DNA of 64,000 nucleotides from Aphidius gifuensis (GCF_014905175.1 NC_057791.1:6882001-6946000); one strand, 5' to 3'. Positions 33,516-44,310 are shown, counted from the stretch's first letter. Program-made: numbers and translations. The notes: generated by a model not told the origin, from the letters alone.

Positions 33516-34456
33516 ATGAATAAAACAAAAAAAAATAATAAAAAAGAAGACAATAACTATTTGAGAAGCGTTGTGGCACATGAGCTACACAAGCCTGCTC
33601 GCAGATATTATCAACGTAGACATGTTGACATTAGAGCTCTCGATGAAACATGGCAATGTGATCTTGTCGACATGAGTGCATATGCTTCCGTAAATGAAAA
33701 TTACAAGTTTATACTTACAATAATTGATAATTTTTCCAAATATGCATTTGCTGTACCACTCAAGACAAAAAGTGCAAAAGATGTTACTGCAGCGATAAAA
33801 TCTGTTTTCCTGAAAGGTCGATATCCAAAAAAACATTTACATGTCGATCAAGGCAAAGAATTTTACAACAGTGAATTTAAGAATCTCATGAAAAAATATA
33901 ATATAAATATGTACTCAACATATAGTACTTTAAAAGCAAGTATAGTCGAAAGGTTTAATAGAACCCTGAAAAATCAAATGTGGGAAAGATTTACATTCCA
34001 AGGCAGTTATAAATGGTTGACTATACTTCCTGAATTGATTAGAAATTATAAAATGTAACTAAAAACAATGAAAAGGATATATTGAGGGAAATATATCATA
34101 ATCAAAATCCAATGTTTTGTGTCACATTAAAGTTGAAAAGAAAATTTAAAATTGGTGATAAAGTGCGAATAAGTAAATATAAAAAAATTTTCGAAAAAGG
34201 CTACACTCCCAATTGGACAACTGAAGTTTTTACAATCACAAAAGTATTGAATACAATACCGATAACTTACAAGCTTGCTGACTATCAAGATAACAATGTT
34301 GAAGGATGTTTTTATCAAGAAGAACTGAGTCCAGTACGCTATCCAGATATATATCTTGTTGAAAAAATTTTAGAAAAACGTAAAAATAAAGTACTTGTAA
34401 GATGGTTAGGTTTCGATTCTGAACATGATACATGGGAAAATGAATCAGAATTATGA
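33516..34456 (+). pseudogene. Retroviral-type integrase with chromodomain, one frameshift
   Basis: First frame 33,516-34,058 contains the DDE core: WQCDLVDM, HVDQGKEFYN and ASIVERFNRT. The second frame, 34,082-34,456, holds the C-terminal domain (FEKGYTPNWTTEVF) and a chromodomain (VLVRWLGFDSEHDTWENES). The break is near 34,050-34,080 in the usual linker. All catalytic residues are present, unlike in Y. AATAAA follows at about 34,497. Confidence 0.92.
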
Positions 34457-34577
34457 ATAATTATATTTACAATGTATATAGGTATAAGAATTTTTCAATA
34501 AAAAATTATAACAAAATAAATTTTTTCAAATGTAATTTATTTATTGAATATTGTGTGTATAGGCTTAGGCCAATTTT

Positions 34578-34817
34578 CTAATAATACAACTTGATTATTT
34601 TCTCCAATACATTGAATTGTAAAACTTTTCTTTTAATACCATCCTCTAATTCAAGGAACTTTTTTTTATTATAAAAATAATATTCAGCATTATTTTTCGG
34701 TAAAAAAACAGTATATTTATTATTTATTTCGACTGCTAGTCTTGCACCAGACATTTTTCCATAGTAACTTTGAATTTTCGTCACAGCATAGTAAACATCT
34801 TTTGTCAAATCTTTCAA
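34578..34817 (-). CDS. Small Polinton protein, paralogue 2
   Basis: 79 codons. KIQSYYGKMSGARLAVEINN and KYTVFLPKNNAEYYF align with the neighbour at 34,948-35,247 (KIHNEYNGVMATLNDEFNVFLPSRIAKF). The pattern Y.V..L..I...Y......L......VFLP occurs in many insect Polinton small genes and would fit an OB-fold single-strand DNA binder; that is inference. The start may be missing, as the first residues are shorter than in the paralogue. Confidence 0.6.
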   Translation of the reverse strand: MKDLTKDVYYAVTKIQSYYGKMSGARLAVEINNKYTVFLPKNNAEYYFYNKKKFLELEDGIKRKVLQFNVLEKIIKLYY

Positions 34818-34947
34818 TAATTTACAATTTTTTGAAAGTCGCTTAGTCTTGGTGTTTATCAGTTTTATATTATAATTATTTTTTTTGTCTAGATAATAAT
34901 AATTACATTTGAAGAAGAGTTAACAAACTTTTTTTATTTTCCTCGTT

Positions 34948-35247
34948 TTATGAGAAAATAAACTCACATTTGTTGTATTTTCCTCCCAAAAAAAGAAGAT
35001 CCAAACATCCATCGATCGCTGCTTTTTCAATTTTCGTAAAATAATCATTATTTTTCATAAACTTGGCGATTCTGCTTGGTAGAAAGACATTAAATTCATC
35101 ATTTAATGTAGCCATAACTCCATTGTATTCATTATGAATCTTCTGCAGAGCTGTTACTTTGTACTTTCCATTAACATCCAAGTCAGACATTTTTTTAAGA
35201 TCCAATTTGCCTTCCATTTTAGCAACATTATTCAATTGCTGTTCCAT
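34948..35247 (-). CDS. Small Polinton protein, paralogue 1
   Basis: 99 codons starting MEQQLNNVAKMEGKL. Related to the next gene downstream. The 5' side has TTATATAA on the minus strand near 35,412 and a putative leader intron from 35,354 (GTAAGA) to 35,268 (TTTGTAG), so it looks like a promoter with a spliced 5' leader. Confidence 0.7.
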   Translation of the reverse strand: MEQQLNNVAKMEGKLDLKKMSDLDVNGKYKVTALQKIHNEYNGVMATLNDEFNVFLPSRIAKFMKNNDYFTKIEKAAIDGCLDLLFLGGKYNKCEFIFS

Positions 35248-35452
35248 TTTTATTTAATGTTGTTTTTCTACAAACATTATAATTTCAAGTAAATAAATAT
35301 GTATAAATATAATAATTACTAGTGTATATGTATATTATTAAATTGCTTTCTTACCTTTCCTGACAGTCTTGATATTCGAATGATAAAATTTCACAAAAAC
35401 TTCTCGTTTATATAAGGATAAAAACAATAGAATAGTAGAAGGAGTACCTATT

Positions 35453-35669
35453 TAAATGACACGTATTTAGAGTCAGCAAATTCTCACGTGCATATTAATT
35501 TTTTGCAATTAATATTTATTTTTTATCATAAACAATTAAATACTACTACAGCATTTTATTATTTTATATTTGAAAAATTACACGTATAAAGAGTCAGCTA
35601 ATTTTTTTGCAAAATTGTATTTATATATACATAGGTCGATTTGAAAAATAACACGTATGGAAAGTCAGC
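35453..35669. promoter_or_regulatory. Three copies of ACACGTAT...AGTCAGC motif
   Basis: AAATGACACGTATTTAGAGTCAGC (read in two parts: AAATGACACGTAT and TTAGAGTCAGC) at 35,453, with close copies at 35,575 and 35,645. Core ACACGTAT-N2-3-AGAGTCAGC. Between the small genes and the right TIR; could bind a transcription or replication factor. Confidence 0.5.
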
Positions 35670-35791
35670 AATTTTTTTTCTTTTTCGTTTTTCATGTTTA
35701 TAAATAATAAAAAAATTGGTCATGATTGGTTTTATTATAATGTAAAATATATTTTATTCTAATATAAATTAGTATCAAATATAATTCTATC

Positions 35792-35802
<11 letters not shown>

Positions 35803-35822
<20 letters not shown>

Positions 35823-36037
35823 CATAGGTCGCTGGTTCGAATCCAGCTCGGAAATTTTTTTTTTTAATTTATAATATACAGATACAACATAAAATTCTTC
35901 TATACCGACTGATAATAAAAATCAATTATACTATTTTACCATCCCTGTTTTACCGATCAGGTTGCAGTCCCCTGTCCCCTCCGATCTACCTTTCCCCTTA
36001 CCACCCGCGTATCTACAACTCTGGTAGAGACACTACT
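35803..36037. repeat. Right TIR of X
   Basis: Inverted copy of 19,042-19,275. Carries the tRNA-Tyr-like fragment on the plus strand at 35,824-35,854, T-arm 35,831-35,847, followed by ten or more T. Confidence 0.95.
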
Positions 36038-36043
36038 GTTGTT

Positions 36044-36567
36044 GGAAGCAAGCCAAACCCTTTTTTTTTCTTTTTCTCAATATATGGTTCAATAAATGTT
36101 ATATATTTTATAGACGCTGGATTTTTAATATAATTATTAATGCTATGATACCTTAAATGAGCATTTTTATTGAGAAGAATTTCAATATAATTTTTTTCAT
36201 CATCATGAGTTATTTTTGTTTTATTTGGTTTTTTAAGAATCAATAATTCCATTAATCCAGGAGTTATTTCATATGTTGTGTGTGCAATATTAATTTTATT
36301 ATAACTTTTAAATATTAAATCAGAATTTCCAATTTTTAATTTGTTCTTCATTTTTTTTACACCATAATCAACATCCCAATGTAAAGTATTAATTTTTTGA
36401 AGGTATTCTTCAGAAAATGGGTTAAAACTTGCTTCCTTAGTTGAATCAAATATTTCTTCTACATTACTATTACTTTTATGGAATATATGCTCTTCACTAC
36501 TTGATTCATCAACCTCAGGAGCATCATCTTCATAATTAGTTTTTTTACTTGAATTTTCCAGAATCAA
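36044..36567 (-). pseudogene. 5' part of Y's conserved gene, split by X
   Basis: Acidic N-terminal part, then WDVDYGVKKMKNKLKIGNSD and YEITPGLMELLILKKPNKTK, matching the middle of X's gene at 31,965-33,023. The frame ends at the X boundary and continues at 19,041. The true start may lie further upstream; the first visible Met is at 36,567. Confidence 0.88.
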
Positions 36568-36569
36568 AC

Positions 36570-37831
36570 TTGAGCAATTTGGTGATTCTGTATGCTAAAT
36601 TTTATGATAAATCTTTTATAACTTTGCGTTGTTTACCTTTCTGGAGCTGATTTGTCTTTGTGAACGCCATTTCATGAATTCTAGAACAAAATTATTTATA
36701 CACATGAAGAAATTAGTATTTATTATAGATATATTATTATGCATATAAAATATATATTTATTTATTTTATATGAAAACTTATCAGTTGGGAATTGTTGTT
36801 GAATCTTTAGATTTCCTAAGAGAACTAATGGTACTGATGTTAAAAACATCCATATTTATAATACAAACCAAATATCCCCTCTAAATATCACATTATTTTT
36901 ATTAGGTTGAATCAAGTCCATTGAAATAAAAACAAAAAGATTTTTCTATTCAGGTAAACGGTTAGTTTATAAATCAATAAAAAAATAATATGTGTAAGCA
37001 TCTCAAATTCCCTCAAATATTTTCGAAAGATCTTTGCCTCCTACGGTTAACAAGTATTTGAAAAGACAGTAAACCCTTCAAATATGTAGGAAAAAAAAAA
37101 AAAAAAAACGATCAATGATCTGAAAATGTAGCGGCATCGTAAATTCTTTGACCTCATCATCTAGTGTTCTCAAATATTTGAAAGATCTTTGTCTCATGCT
37201 GTGCACAAGTCTTTCCCTAGCGTATAGAATTTAAATAGATGTTGAAATTTTTAACCGTTTGGGAAAAAATAATTTTATATTTGAAAGAATTTATATCTTC
37301 TTGACCTGAAAAATTTGTAGAGTTGCATCGACTTTTTCTGATTGAAAGGTTTGTTTACGATCCAATTCAAAATATGCAGCGATACCTTAAATTCTTTCAA
37401 TTTTATACTCCTTCCTATTAAAAAAGATCTTTGACTCCTCCCATACGCAAGTTTTTCTATACTATATAGAATTTGAAAAAAATGGTGAAACCTGTGAATG
37501 TTTAGGAAAAAATAATTTGATATTTGAAAGAATTTATATCTTCTTGACCTGAAAAATTTGTAGAGTCGCATCGACCTTTTTTGATTGAAAGGTTTGTTTA
37601 CGATCCAATTCAAAATATGCAGCGGTACCTTAAATTCTTTCAATTTTATCCTCCCTATTAAAAAGATCTTTGACTCTTGCCATGCGCAAGTTCTTTACTA
37701 CCATATAGAATTTGGAAAATAGTGAAACCTGTGAATGTTTGACAAAAAAAAAATAACTTTTTTTTTTTTTTCTTTACATTGCTTTGTTGAAATAGTCAAG
37801 CACAAACGTGTTTGGACCTGTTTGATAATGC

Positions 37832-37869
<38 letters not shown>

Positions 37870-37980
37870 GAAGCTCAATCTAAATCTAATCAATTAAAAT
37901 ATACATTTATTTCAAATAAAAAGCAAACAACAAGCAATTATATATATATTTTAAAGCTATTTATTTATTGCAATATTTAT
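36570..37980. repeat. AT-rich region with about 240-bp direct repeats
   Basis: Two clear direct copies (about 37,270-37,510 and 37,510-37,745) containing TTATATCTTCTTGACCTG and ACGATCCAATTCAAAATATG, with weaker copies upstream from about 37,000, then a TA microsatellite at 37,832-37,866. It occupies the place where Y should have ATPase, PLA2, protease and capsid genes. No gene seen. Confidence 0.65.
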
Positions 37981-37986
37981 TTTACA

Positions 37987-38826
37987 TTATGATTCGATAT
38001 TTGAACTTTCTTCTCTACATTTTGAACAATCTTTCATTGCTACGTGTAAGAAAAGTCCAAAGTCATCTGTTGAATCCAAATCATTTTGTAGAGGATGTTG
38101 AGTGCATTTTCTTAATCCTAAAATTATTGGATTTTTCTTTTGTTTTTCAGATAATTTATACCAGATTTCATCTATTTGGTGAAAACCAAATTTGATAATT
38201 GCCATTATCGGAAGTTCTCTAATTTCAGCTTGAGCTAAATCCGCAATATTATCCACACCACAAAAATGTATTATTGATTTTTTCATATTGGCTTTTGTTG
38301 TAAAAGTCTTAATATACCATGACTTTATCCGCTCAACGTTTTCTAGAAAGCATGTATAAGACTCACAGTGTAAATGCATCTGTGAATGTCGTATAGCTGG
38401 ATGTTCTTCTTCTAATATTTTTATATCTGGGCATCCTAGCTCATTTCAGTTGAAAATTGTTTTTGGATTATTGCGTATAACAAAAGCTAACCACTTTTTT
38501 TTATCTTCACTTTTTACGTATAAGTATGAAAATTTTTCAATTTCTTGATTAATAATATTTGCGATTTCGCTATATTCTTCACTATCGAATTCCCAACACA
38601 TACCATGATAGGTTGATTCACATTTAGATATAATTTTATTGAATTTATCACTTAATTGAGTTCTTTCACAAGGTGGTTTAAATATTTTAACTATTCGTTT
38701 AAGTTTAGAGCTCAATGGTTGAATAGCTAGCTCTTTTAACACGAATAAACCTCGATCTTCTTGAAAACCTTGGAAATCGATAAATGCAGACATTTTTATT
38801 TTTTTTTTTTGATAAATGATGTACAC
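37987..38826 (-). pseudogene. VQGF-type conserved gene of Y
   Basis: Starts MSAFIDFQGF at about 38,793 (the frame opens at 38,826) and runs with FVLKELAIQPL and FKPPCERTQL to an in-frame TGA near 38,444, then continues to 37,987 (ERIKSWYIKTFTTK, MKDCSKC). Clear homologue of X's gene at 26,507. A single nonsense codon is the only visible damage. Confidence 0.8.
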
Positions 38827-39004
38827 TCTAAGATGTAGAAAATCTAACTAATAATATTTTTCTACAATATTAATTTTAAAGCAAGTTCTTCCTCTTTTAA
38901 AATTACTCCCACTATTGAAAAAATCTCTCCCGCTCTACTTGGTTTTAAAATAAATTTTATTTAGAAATAATATAATAAAATAATATTATAAAGAATAAAT
39001 TAAA

Positions 39005-39287
39005 AAAAATTAATTCGGTTTTCCAACAAACCATTTTTTAAAACAAAGTATCACTCACCTCACCCATTTCTATCACAAGTTGCTGCCGTGGTCCTGGGGA
39101 TAGCTTGCTGGACTTTCACTTTGAACATCCACCCTTCAAATCTCCCTCTAAACACTTTTTTATTTTTCAAAAAAAAAAATGGCGGCGCGTCTTCTGCCTT
39201 TCACTACCTTCTCCCTCAACCACCCTCACACACCACCCACCCACCCATGAATATTAAGTGTGCCAGAACTCTTATAACTCCTCTACT
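39005..39287. repeat. Right TIR of Y
   Basis: Inverted copy of 940-1,226, ending CTCCTCTACT at 39,287 before TTTGTT. It contains, on the plus strand, CCGTGGTCCTGGGGATAGC (A-box-like, about 39,085), TTCAAATCTCCC (B-box-like, about 39,134) and a T-run near 39,156. Confidence 0.92.
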
Positions 39288-39318
39288 TTTGTTCCCAAAA
39301 CAATTGCTTTATCCTCTG
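39288..39318 (-). pseudogene. 5' part of the exon split by Y
   Basis: After an acceptor TTACTCTACAG the minus strand reads AEDKAIVLGT up to the Polinton end and continues in frame at 933 on the other side. Confidence 0.5.
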
Positions 39319-39343
39319 CTGTAGAGTAAGTGTCTGACTTACC

Positions 39344-40222
39344 ATGTATGTATGTATGTATGTATGTATGTATGTATGTATGTATGTATGTATGTATGTA
39401 TGTATGTATGTATGTATGTATGTATGTATGTATGTATGTATGTATGTATGTATGTATGTATGTATGTATGTATGTATGTATGTATGTATGTATGTATGTA
39501 TGTAGGTATGTATGTATGTATGTATGTATGTATGTATGTATGTATGTATGTATGTATGTATGTATGTATGTATGTATGTATGTATGTATGTATGTATGTA
39601 TGTATGTATGTATGTATGTATGTATGTGTGTATGTATGTATGTATGTATGTATGTATGTATGTATGTATGTATGTATGTATGTATGTATGTATGTATGTA
39701 TGTATGTATGTATGTATGTATGTATGTATGTATGTATGTATGTATGTATGTATGTATGTATGTATGTATGTATGTATGTATGTATGTATGTATGTATGTA
39801 TGTATGTATGTATGTATGTATGTATGTAGGTATGTATGTATGTATGTATGTATGTATGTATGTATGTATGTATGTATGTATGTGTATGTATGTATGTATG
39901 TATGTATGTATGTATGTATGTGTGTATGTGTATGTATGTATGTATGTATGTATGTATGTATGTATGTATGTATGTATGTATGTATGTATGTATGTATGTA
40001 TGTATGTATGTATGTATGTATGTATGTATGTATGTATGTATGTATGTATGTATGTATGTATGTATGTATGTATGTATGTATGTATGTATGTATGTATGTA
40101 TGTATGTATGTATGTATGTATGTATGTATGTATGTATGTATGTATGTATGTATGTATGTATGTATGTATGTATGTATGTATGTATGTATGTATGTATGTA
40201 TGTATAGATGTATATATGTATG

Positions 40223-40254
<32 letters not shown>

Positions 40255-40608
40255 TGTGTATGTATGTATGTATGTATGTATGTATGTATGTATGTATGTA
40301 TGTATGTATGTATGTATGTATGTATGTACGTGTGTATGTATGTATGTATGTATGTATGTATGTATGTATGTATGTATGTATGTATGTATGTATGTATGTA
40401 TGTATGTATGTATGTATGTATGTATGTATGTATGTATGTATGTATGTATGTATGTATGTATGTATGTATGTATGTATGTATGTATGTATGTATGTATGTA
40501 TGTATGTATGTATGTATGTATGTATGTATGTATGTATGTATGTATGTATGTATGTATGTATGTATGTATGTATGTATGTATGTATGTATGTATGTATGTA
40601 TATATATA
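39344..40608. repeat. TATG microsatellite, about 1.27 kb
   Basis: Over 300 near-perfect TGTA/TATG units with scattered single changes. Long frames of YVCM or IHTY repeats in several registers arise from the 4-bp period and are not genes. A short array of the same repeat follows 56,495. Confidence 0.98.
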
Positions 40609-40889
40609 TATCCAGTGGTGGTTTCGGGGACATTTTTTTTTTTTGCGATTTTATTCAGTAATTGAACTTTGTACATCAATGTACATTCATGTATAAGACG
40701 ATTATATTGTATACACCAAAATAAAAAAATTTTCATCGATTGGTACTTTTGAGGACTATCGTTATTACACTGTTTCAACCCTTCACTTACCTTATTTATT
40801 CGAATCCTTTGTATTTTAGTATTGTGTTGGCATGAATTTAGAAGGTACAAAAAATAGAAGTAGTAAATTTTACATTTTTAATACATAAA

Positions 40890-42070
40890 ATTTAAGATTT
40901 GACACAAGTCCTCAAAACAACCGATGCATGAAGAATTTATCTATGTAATGGTGGTTTCGAGGACTTTTCTTTTCAAATTTTGATTATCTCTTTAATATAA
41001 CCCAATGACTGTTTTGACAGTGGCAATAGTCCTTATATCTATTGATTAATACTTATATTGAATAACAATTCATAAAATGTATCAGGGTCATATAATAAGA
41101 CTTCTTTGTTATCGTTTTAACCTGATGTCCCCAAAACCTCCGATAGATTTTTTCAAAAAACTATGTAATGGAGGTTTCAAGGACTTTTCTTTTAAAAATT
41201 CACTTATCTTCTTAAAATAACTCAATGACTGTTTTGACGGTGGCAATAGTCCTTATATCTATTGATTATTACTTATATTGCATAACAATTCACAAAATGT
41301 ATCAGGGCCATATGATAAGACTTCTTTAATATCGTTTTAACTTGATGTCCCCAAAACCTCCGATAGATTTTTTTAAAAAACTATGTAATGGAGGTTTCAA
41401 GGACTTTTGTTTTAAAAATTCACTTATCTTTTGAAAATAACTCAATAACTGTTTTGACGGTGGCAATAGTCCTTAGATCTATTGATTAATACTTATAATG
41501 AATAACAATTCACAAAATGTATCAGGGACATATGATAAGACTTCTTTGTTATCGTTTTAACTTTATGTCCCCAAAACCTCCGATAGATTTTTTTAAAAAA
41601 CTATGTAATGGAGGTTTCAAGGACTTTTCTTTTAAAAATTTACTTATCTTCTTAAAATAACTCAATGACGGTTTGACGGTGGCAAAAGTCCTTATATCTA
41701 TTGATGAATACTTATATTGAATATGATTCATAAAATGTATCAGGGCCATATGATAGGACTTCTTTGTTATCGTTTTAACTTGATGTCCCCAAAACCTCCG
41801 ATAGATTTTTTTAAAAAACTATGTAATGGAGGTTTCAAGGACTTTTCTTTTAAAAATTCAATTATCACTTTAATTCAACCCAATGACTGCCTTGACGGTT
41901 GCAATATTTCTTATATCTATTGATTAATACTTATATTGAATGACAATTTATGAAATGTGTTAGGGCCATATGATAGGACTTCGTTGTTATTGTTTTAATT
42001 TGATGTCCTCAAATCCTCCGATAGATTTTTTTCGAAACTTATGAAATCGAGGTTTCAAGAACTTTCCGCC
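40890..42070. repeat. 220-bp satellite with hairpins
   Basis: Units begin with CTATGTAATGG at 40,941, 41,161, 41,381, 41,601, 41,819 and about 42,037. Each junction carries a hairpin: GTCCCCAAAACCTCC on the left arm and GGAGGTTTCAAGGAC on the right arm, about 25-30 bases apart. The first unit has CCACC/GGTGG-type arms instead. Confidence 0.92.
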
Positions 42071-42429
42071 CGGAATTCTAATGAGCACATTAACATAAGT
42101 TGAATACTATTGTCACGGTGCTATTTTCTTTGTATTATTTTTACATGAAGTCCTCAAATCCTCTGATACCTTTTTTTCGAAATTTATAAAGAGGTGAATA
42201 GAGAGAAAAATTTTTGAACTTGCAATTAAAGAGTTCTGAGAGTAAACATACAATGCGGCTATTTTTTAAGGCATATTTAACGATTGTATGAATTTCAGTT
42301 TGGGCTTCATGTTCCTTAAAGCACTAACGGAAAAAGTTTATGGTTTGGTAGTTTTGACGACATTTGAATACTACGTCGATAAAGTAGATTTCAACGTTTT
42401 TATAAAGTACATGGAGACGGTTGTAGAGA

Positions 42430-42770
42430 AATTCTGGTGAAAATGATTTCTCCGATTTTCTCCGATTTTTAAAAATCGGAGTCATTCGGAAAGAATCGGA
42501 GAAAATGCGGATGAAAATCAGAACAAGTCGGAGAAAATCGGAGAAATTCGGAAAAAATGATTTTTTTTTACTGCAATTTTTGCTTAAAATTTTTATTTAA
42601 CAATATACTGAAAAAATCGGGGTAAACCGGAAAAAATCGTAAGGAATTTGAGCTATACAGAGGAAATTGGAGAAATATCGAAGAGGAACGGAAAAGTATC
42701 GGAGAGAAACGGAAGAGTATCGAAGAAAATCGAAGAAAAGTTTTTATATTTAAGGGGGTTATGCAGCTAT
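42430..42770. repeat. Low-complexity CGGAGAAA-rich stretch
   Basis: Repeated TCGGAGAAA and AATCGGA words on a degenerate short period, with an inverted start (CTCCGATTTTTAAAAATCGGAG). No gene. 42,770-43,310 holds nothing I can name except one degenerate hairpin arm pair at 43,240-43,305. Confidence 0.6.
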
Positions 42771-43317
42771 CACTCTTTTTTTTTATAAATATAATGAGAA
42801 TGTTCTGAAATTTTGTACACAGTTAGATCTTTTCATTCTGAATACAACGGTATAATTATTTTCTTATGTTGATCGGTTTAATTTTTTGTAGTTAATTATT
42901 GGAAATATTATTTAACATTGGTTCTCATGGAGATTTCAATCATTTTTTTCACATAGAAAAAATGATGAAAAAGTCTTGAAAAAAATCACACATATACTAG
43001 AAGCCGAGTTTCTATAATTGCGCGAAAAATTTTCATATGTTGATCGTTCAATTAATGAATAATTAATTATAAACATAAACCCGCAGTCTCATATATTGTA
43101 TACGGGGCGCAGGCGCTTTTCACTTTATTTTTTTACAGTGTAGCCGGATTTCAGTTTTGTCTGTGACGTCAGAAGCGCCCCGCCACACCCGCAATGAGTT
43201 TGTGCATAACCTCCTTAACATTTATACATATTTAATCTAGGCTACCTGTCCCTAAAACCACCATTCCATAAACAAAAAAGTTTATAGTTAGGCAGTTTCA
43301 AAGACCTTAAAAGACTT

Positions 43318-43671
43318 CCTGGTAGAAATATTTCTCCATCTATTTCTAACTTTCTCCGCCTTTTTTCCAACTTTCTCCAGCTTTTTACGAAAATGACTCA
43401 TGGTTGGAGAAAAGTTGGAAAGAAGTTAGAAAAAAGTTGGAGTAAATTTTTGGTTGGAGAAAGGTTGGAAAAAAGTTGGAGTAAATTTAAGGTTGGAGAA
43501 ATGGTGGAAAAAAGTTGAAAAAAAGTCGGAAAAAAGTTGGAGTAAATTTTTGGTTAGAGAAAGGTTGGAGAAATTTGTCCGCCATTTCTCCAACCATGGG
43601 TCATTTTCGTGAAAAAGTGGAGAAATGGTGTGAAAAAGTTAAAAAAAAGTCGGAGAAATATTTCTACCAGG
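43318..43671. repeat. Foldback element with CCTGGTAGAAATATTTCTCC ends
   Basis: The left end CCTGGTAGAAATATTTCTCC is repeated inverted at the right end, and arms of about 90 bp (including CGAAAATGACTCATGGTTGG) pair. The centre is TTGGAGAAAGG repeats. Size and shape fit a MITE. Confidence 0.8.
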
Positions 43672-44310
43672 GCTACGACGATTAATTTCATTCTTTCTAT
43701 GTGGTTCTAAAAAACCATCATAGATTCTCGAGTATTTGCAACTTTATAGAATAACGTTCCTGCTGAAGCTATAAACGTTATGTTGTTTTTGAAACCACTA
43801 AAATTAGTAAATATAAATATAGTTGTAGATATATTTATTAATCAAAAATTCGATATTTATAGTTACGTTTTTGGTAAGACTTCAAAAGATATTGTCCGTA
43901 TAAATAATTTTTCTCGCTTCCTTAAAAAATTGATAAAGACGGCTGAAGTATCTACATGACTCAGGTTTACTTGTTTTTCCAGAGATTCAGAGATTAGTTT
44001 GTATTGATTCTATTAATTTCTAATGATTTATGGGTAAAATGTAAATGCCGGAGTATTACATGACACGCAGTGAAGTAACACTGTATATCTACAAGTAACA
44101 CGAAATAAGACGAAGAAATACAGAAAATACTGATATACATAAAAAATGATTATTACAGACATCTATGAGACATATTCCTATCGTTACTTGACAGAATCGA
44201 TCAAGTTTATGATCTGACTATCACGTACGACAGAAATCTCAAAGACATCGTTTTTTTTTTTATATGCATAGCCATTGTAATATGTATAGAATTCTGCGGC
44301 TTTACATAAG

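Larger units (their letters stand above)
19042..36037. mobile_element. Polinton/adintovirus-like element X
   Basis: 16,996 bp bounded by near-identical TIRs of about 235 bp starting AGTAGTGTCTCTACC, with GTTGTT duplicated at 19,036-19,041 and 36,038-36,043. Gene order from the left: spliced gene (-), polB start (+), copia insertion, VQGF gene (+), major capsid, penton, protease, PLA2 protein (all -), packaging ATPase, conserved gene, coiled-coil gene, integrase (all +), two small paralogues (-). TIR identity higher than Y's agrees with X being the younger. Major capsid, integrase and the spliced gene carry breaks, and polB is truncated. Confidence 0.95.
940..39287. mobile_element. Polinton/Maverick element Y with nested insertions
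   Basis: The ends are inverted repeats of about 280 bp starting AGTAGAGGAGTTATAAGAG, about 95% identical by eye, and both are flanked by the hexamer TTTGTT (934-939 and 39,288-39,293). A 6-bp duplication and an AG-starting long TIR are typical of Polintons. Y's own genes are polB (13.8-17.8 kb, plus), integrase (17.9-18.8 kb, minus), a conserved Polinton gene split by X, and a VQGF-type gene (38.0-38.8 kb, minus). Capsid genes expected between the last two are absent. Nested inside are a gypsy element, Polinton remnant Z and Polinton X. All recognised Y genes carry nonsense or frameshift damage. Confidence 0.9.

Noticed and set aside
35824..35854. A functional tRNA gene
   Set aside because: Only variable loop, T-arm and part of the acceptor are present; no anticodon or D-arm.
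36616..36849. Minus-strand frame before Y's split gene
   Set aside because: Low-complexity, I/N/F-rich, no match to the N-terminus of the related X gene.
39272..40850. Very long frames on both strands through 39.3-40.8 kb
   Set aside because: They are the TATG microsatellite read with a 4-codon period (YVCM, IHTY); not genes.
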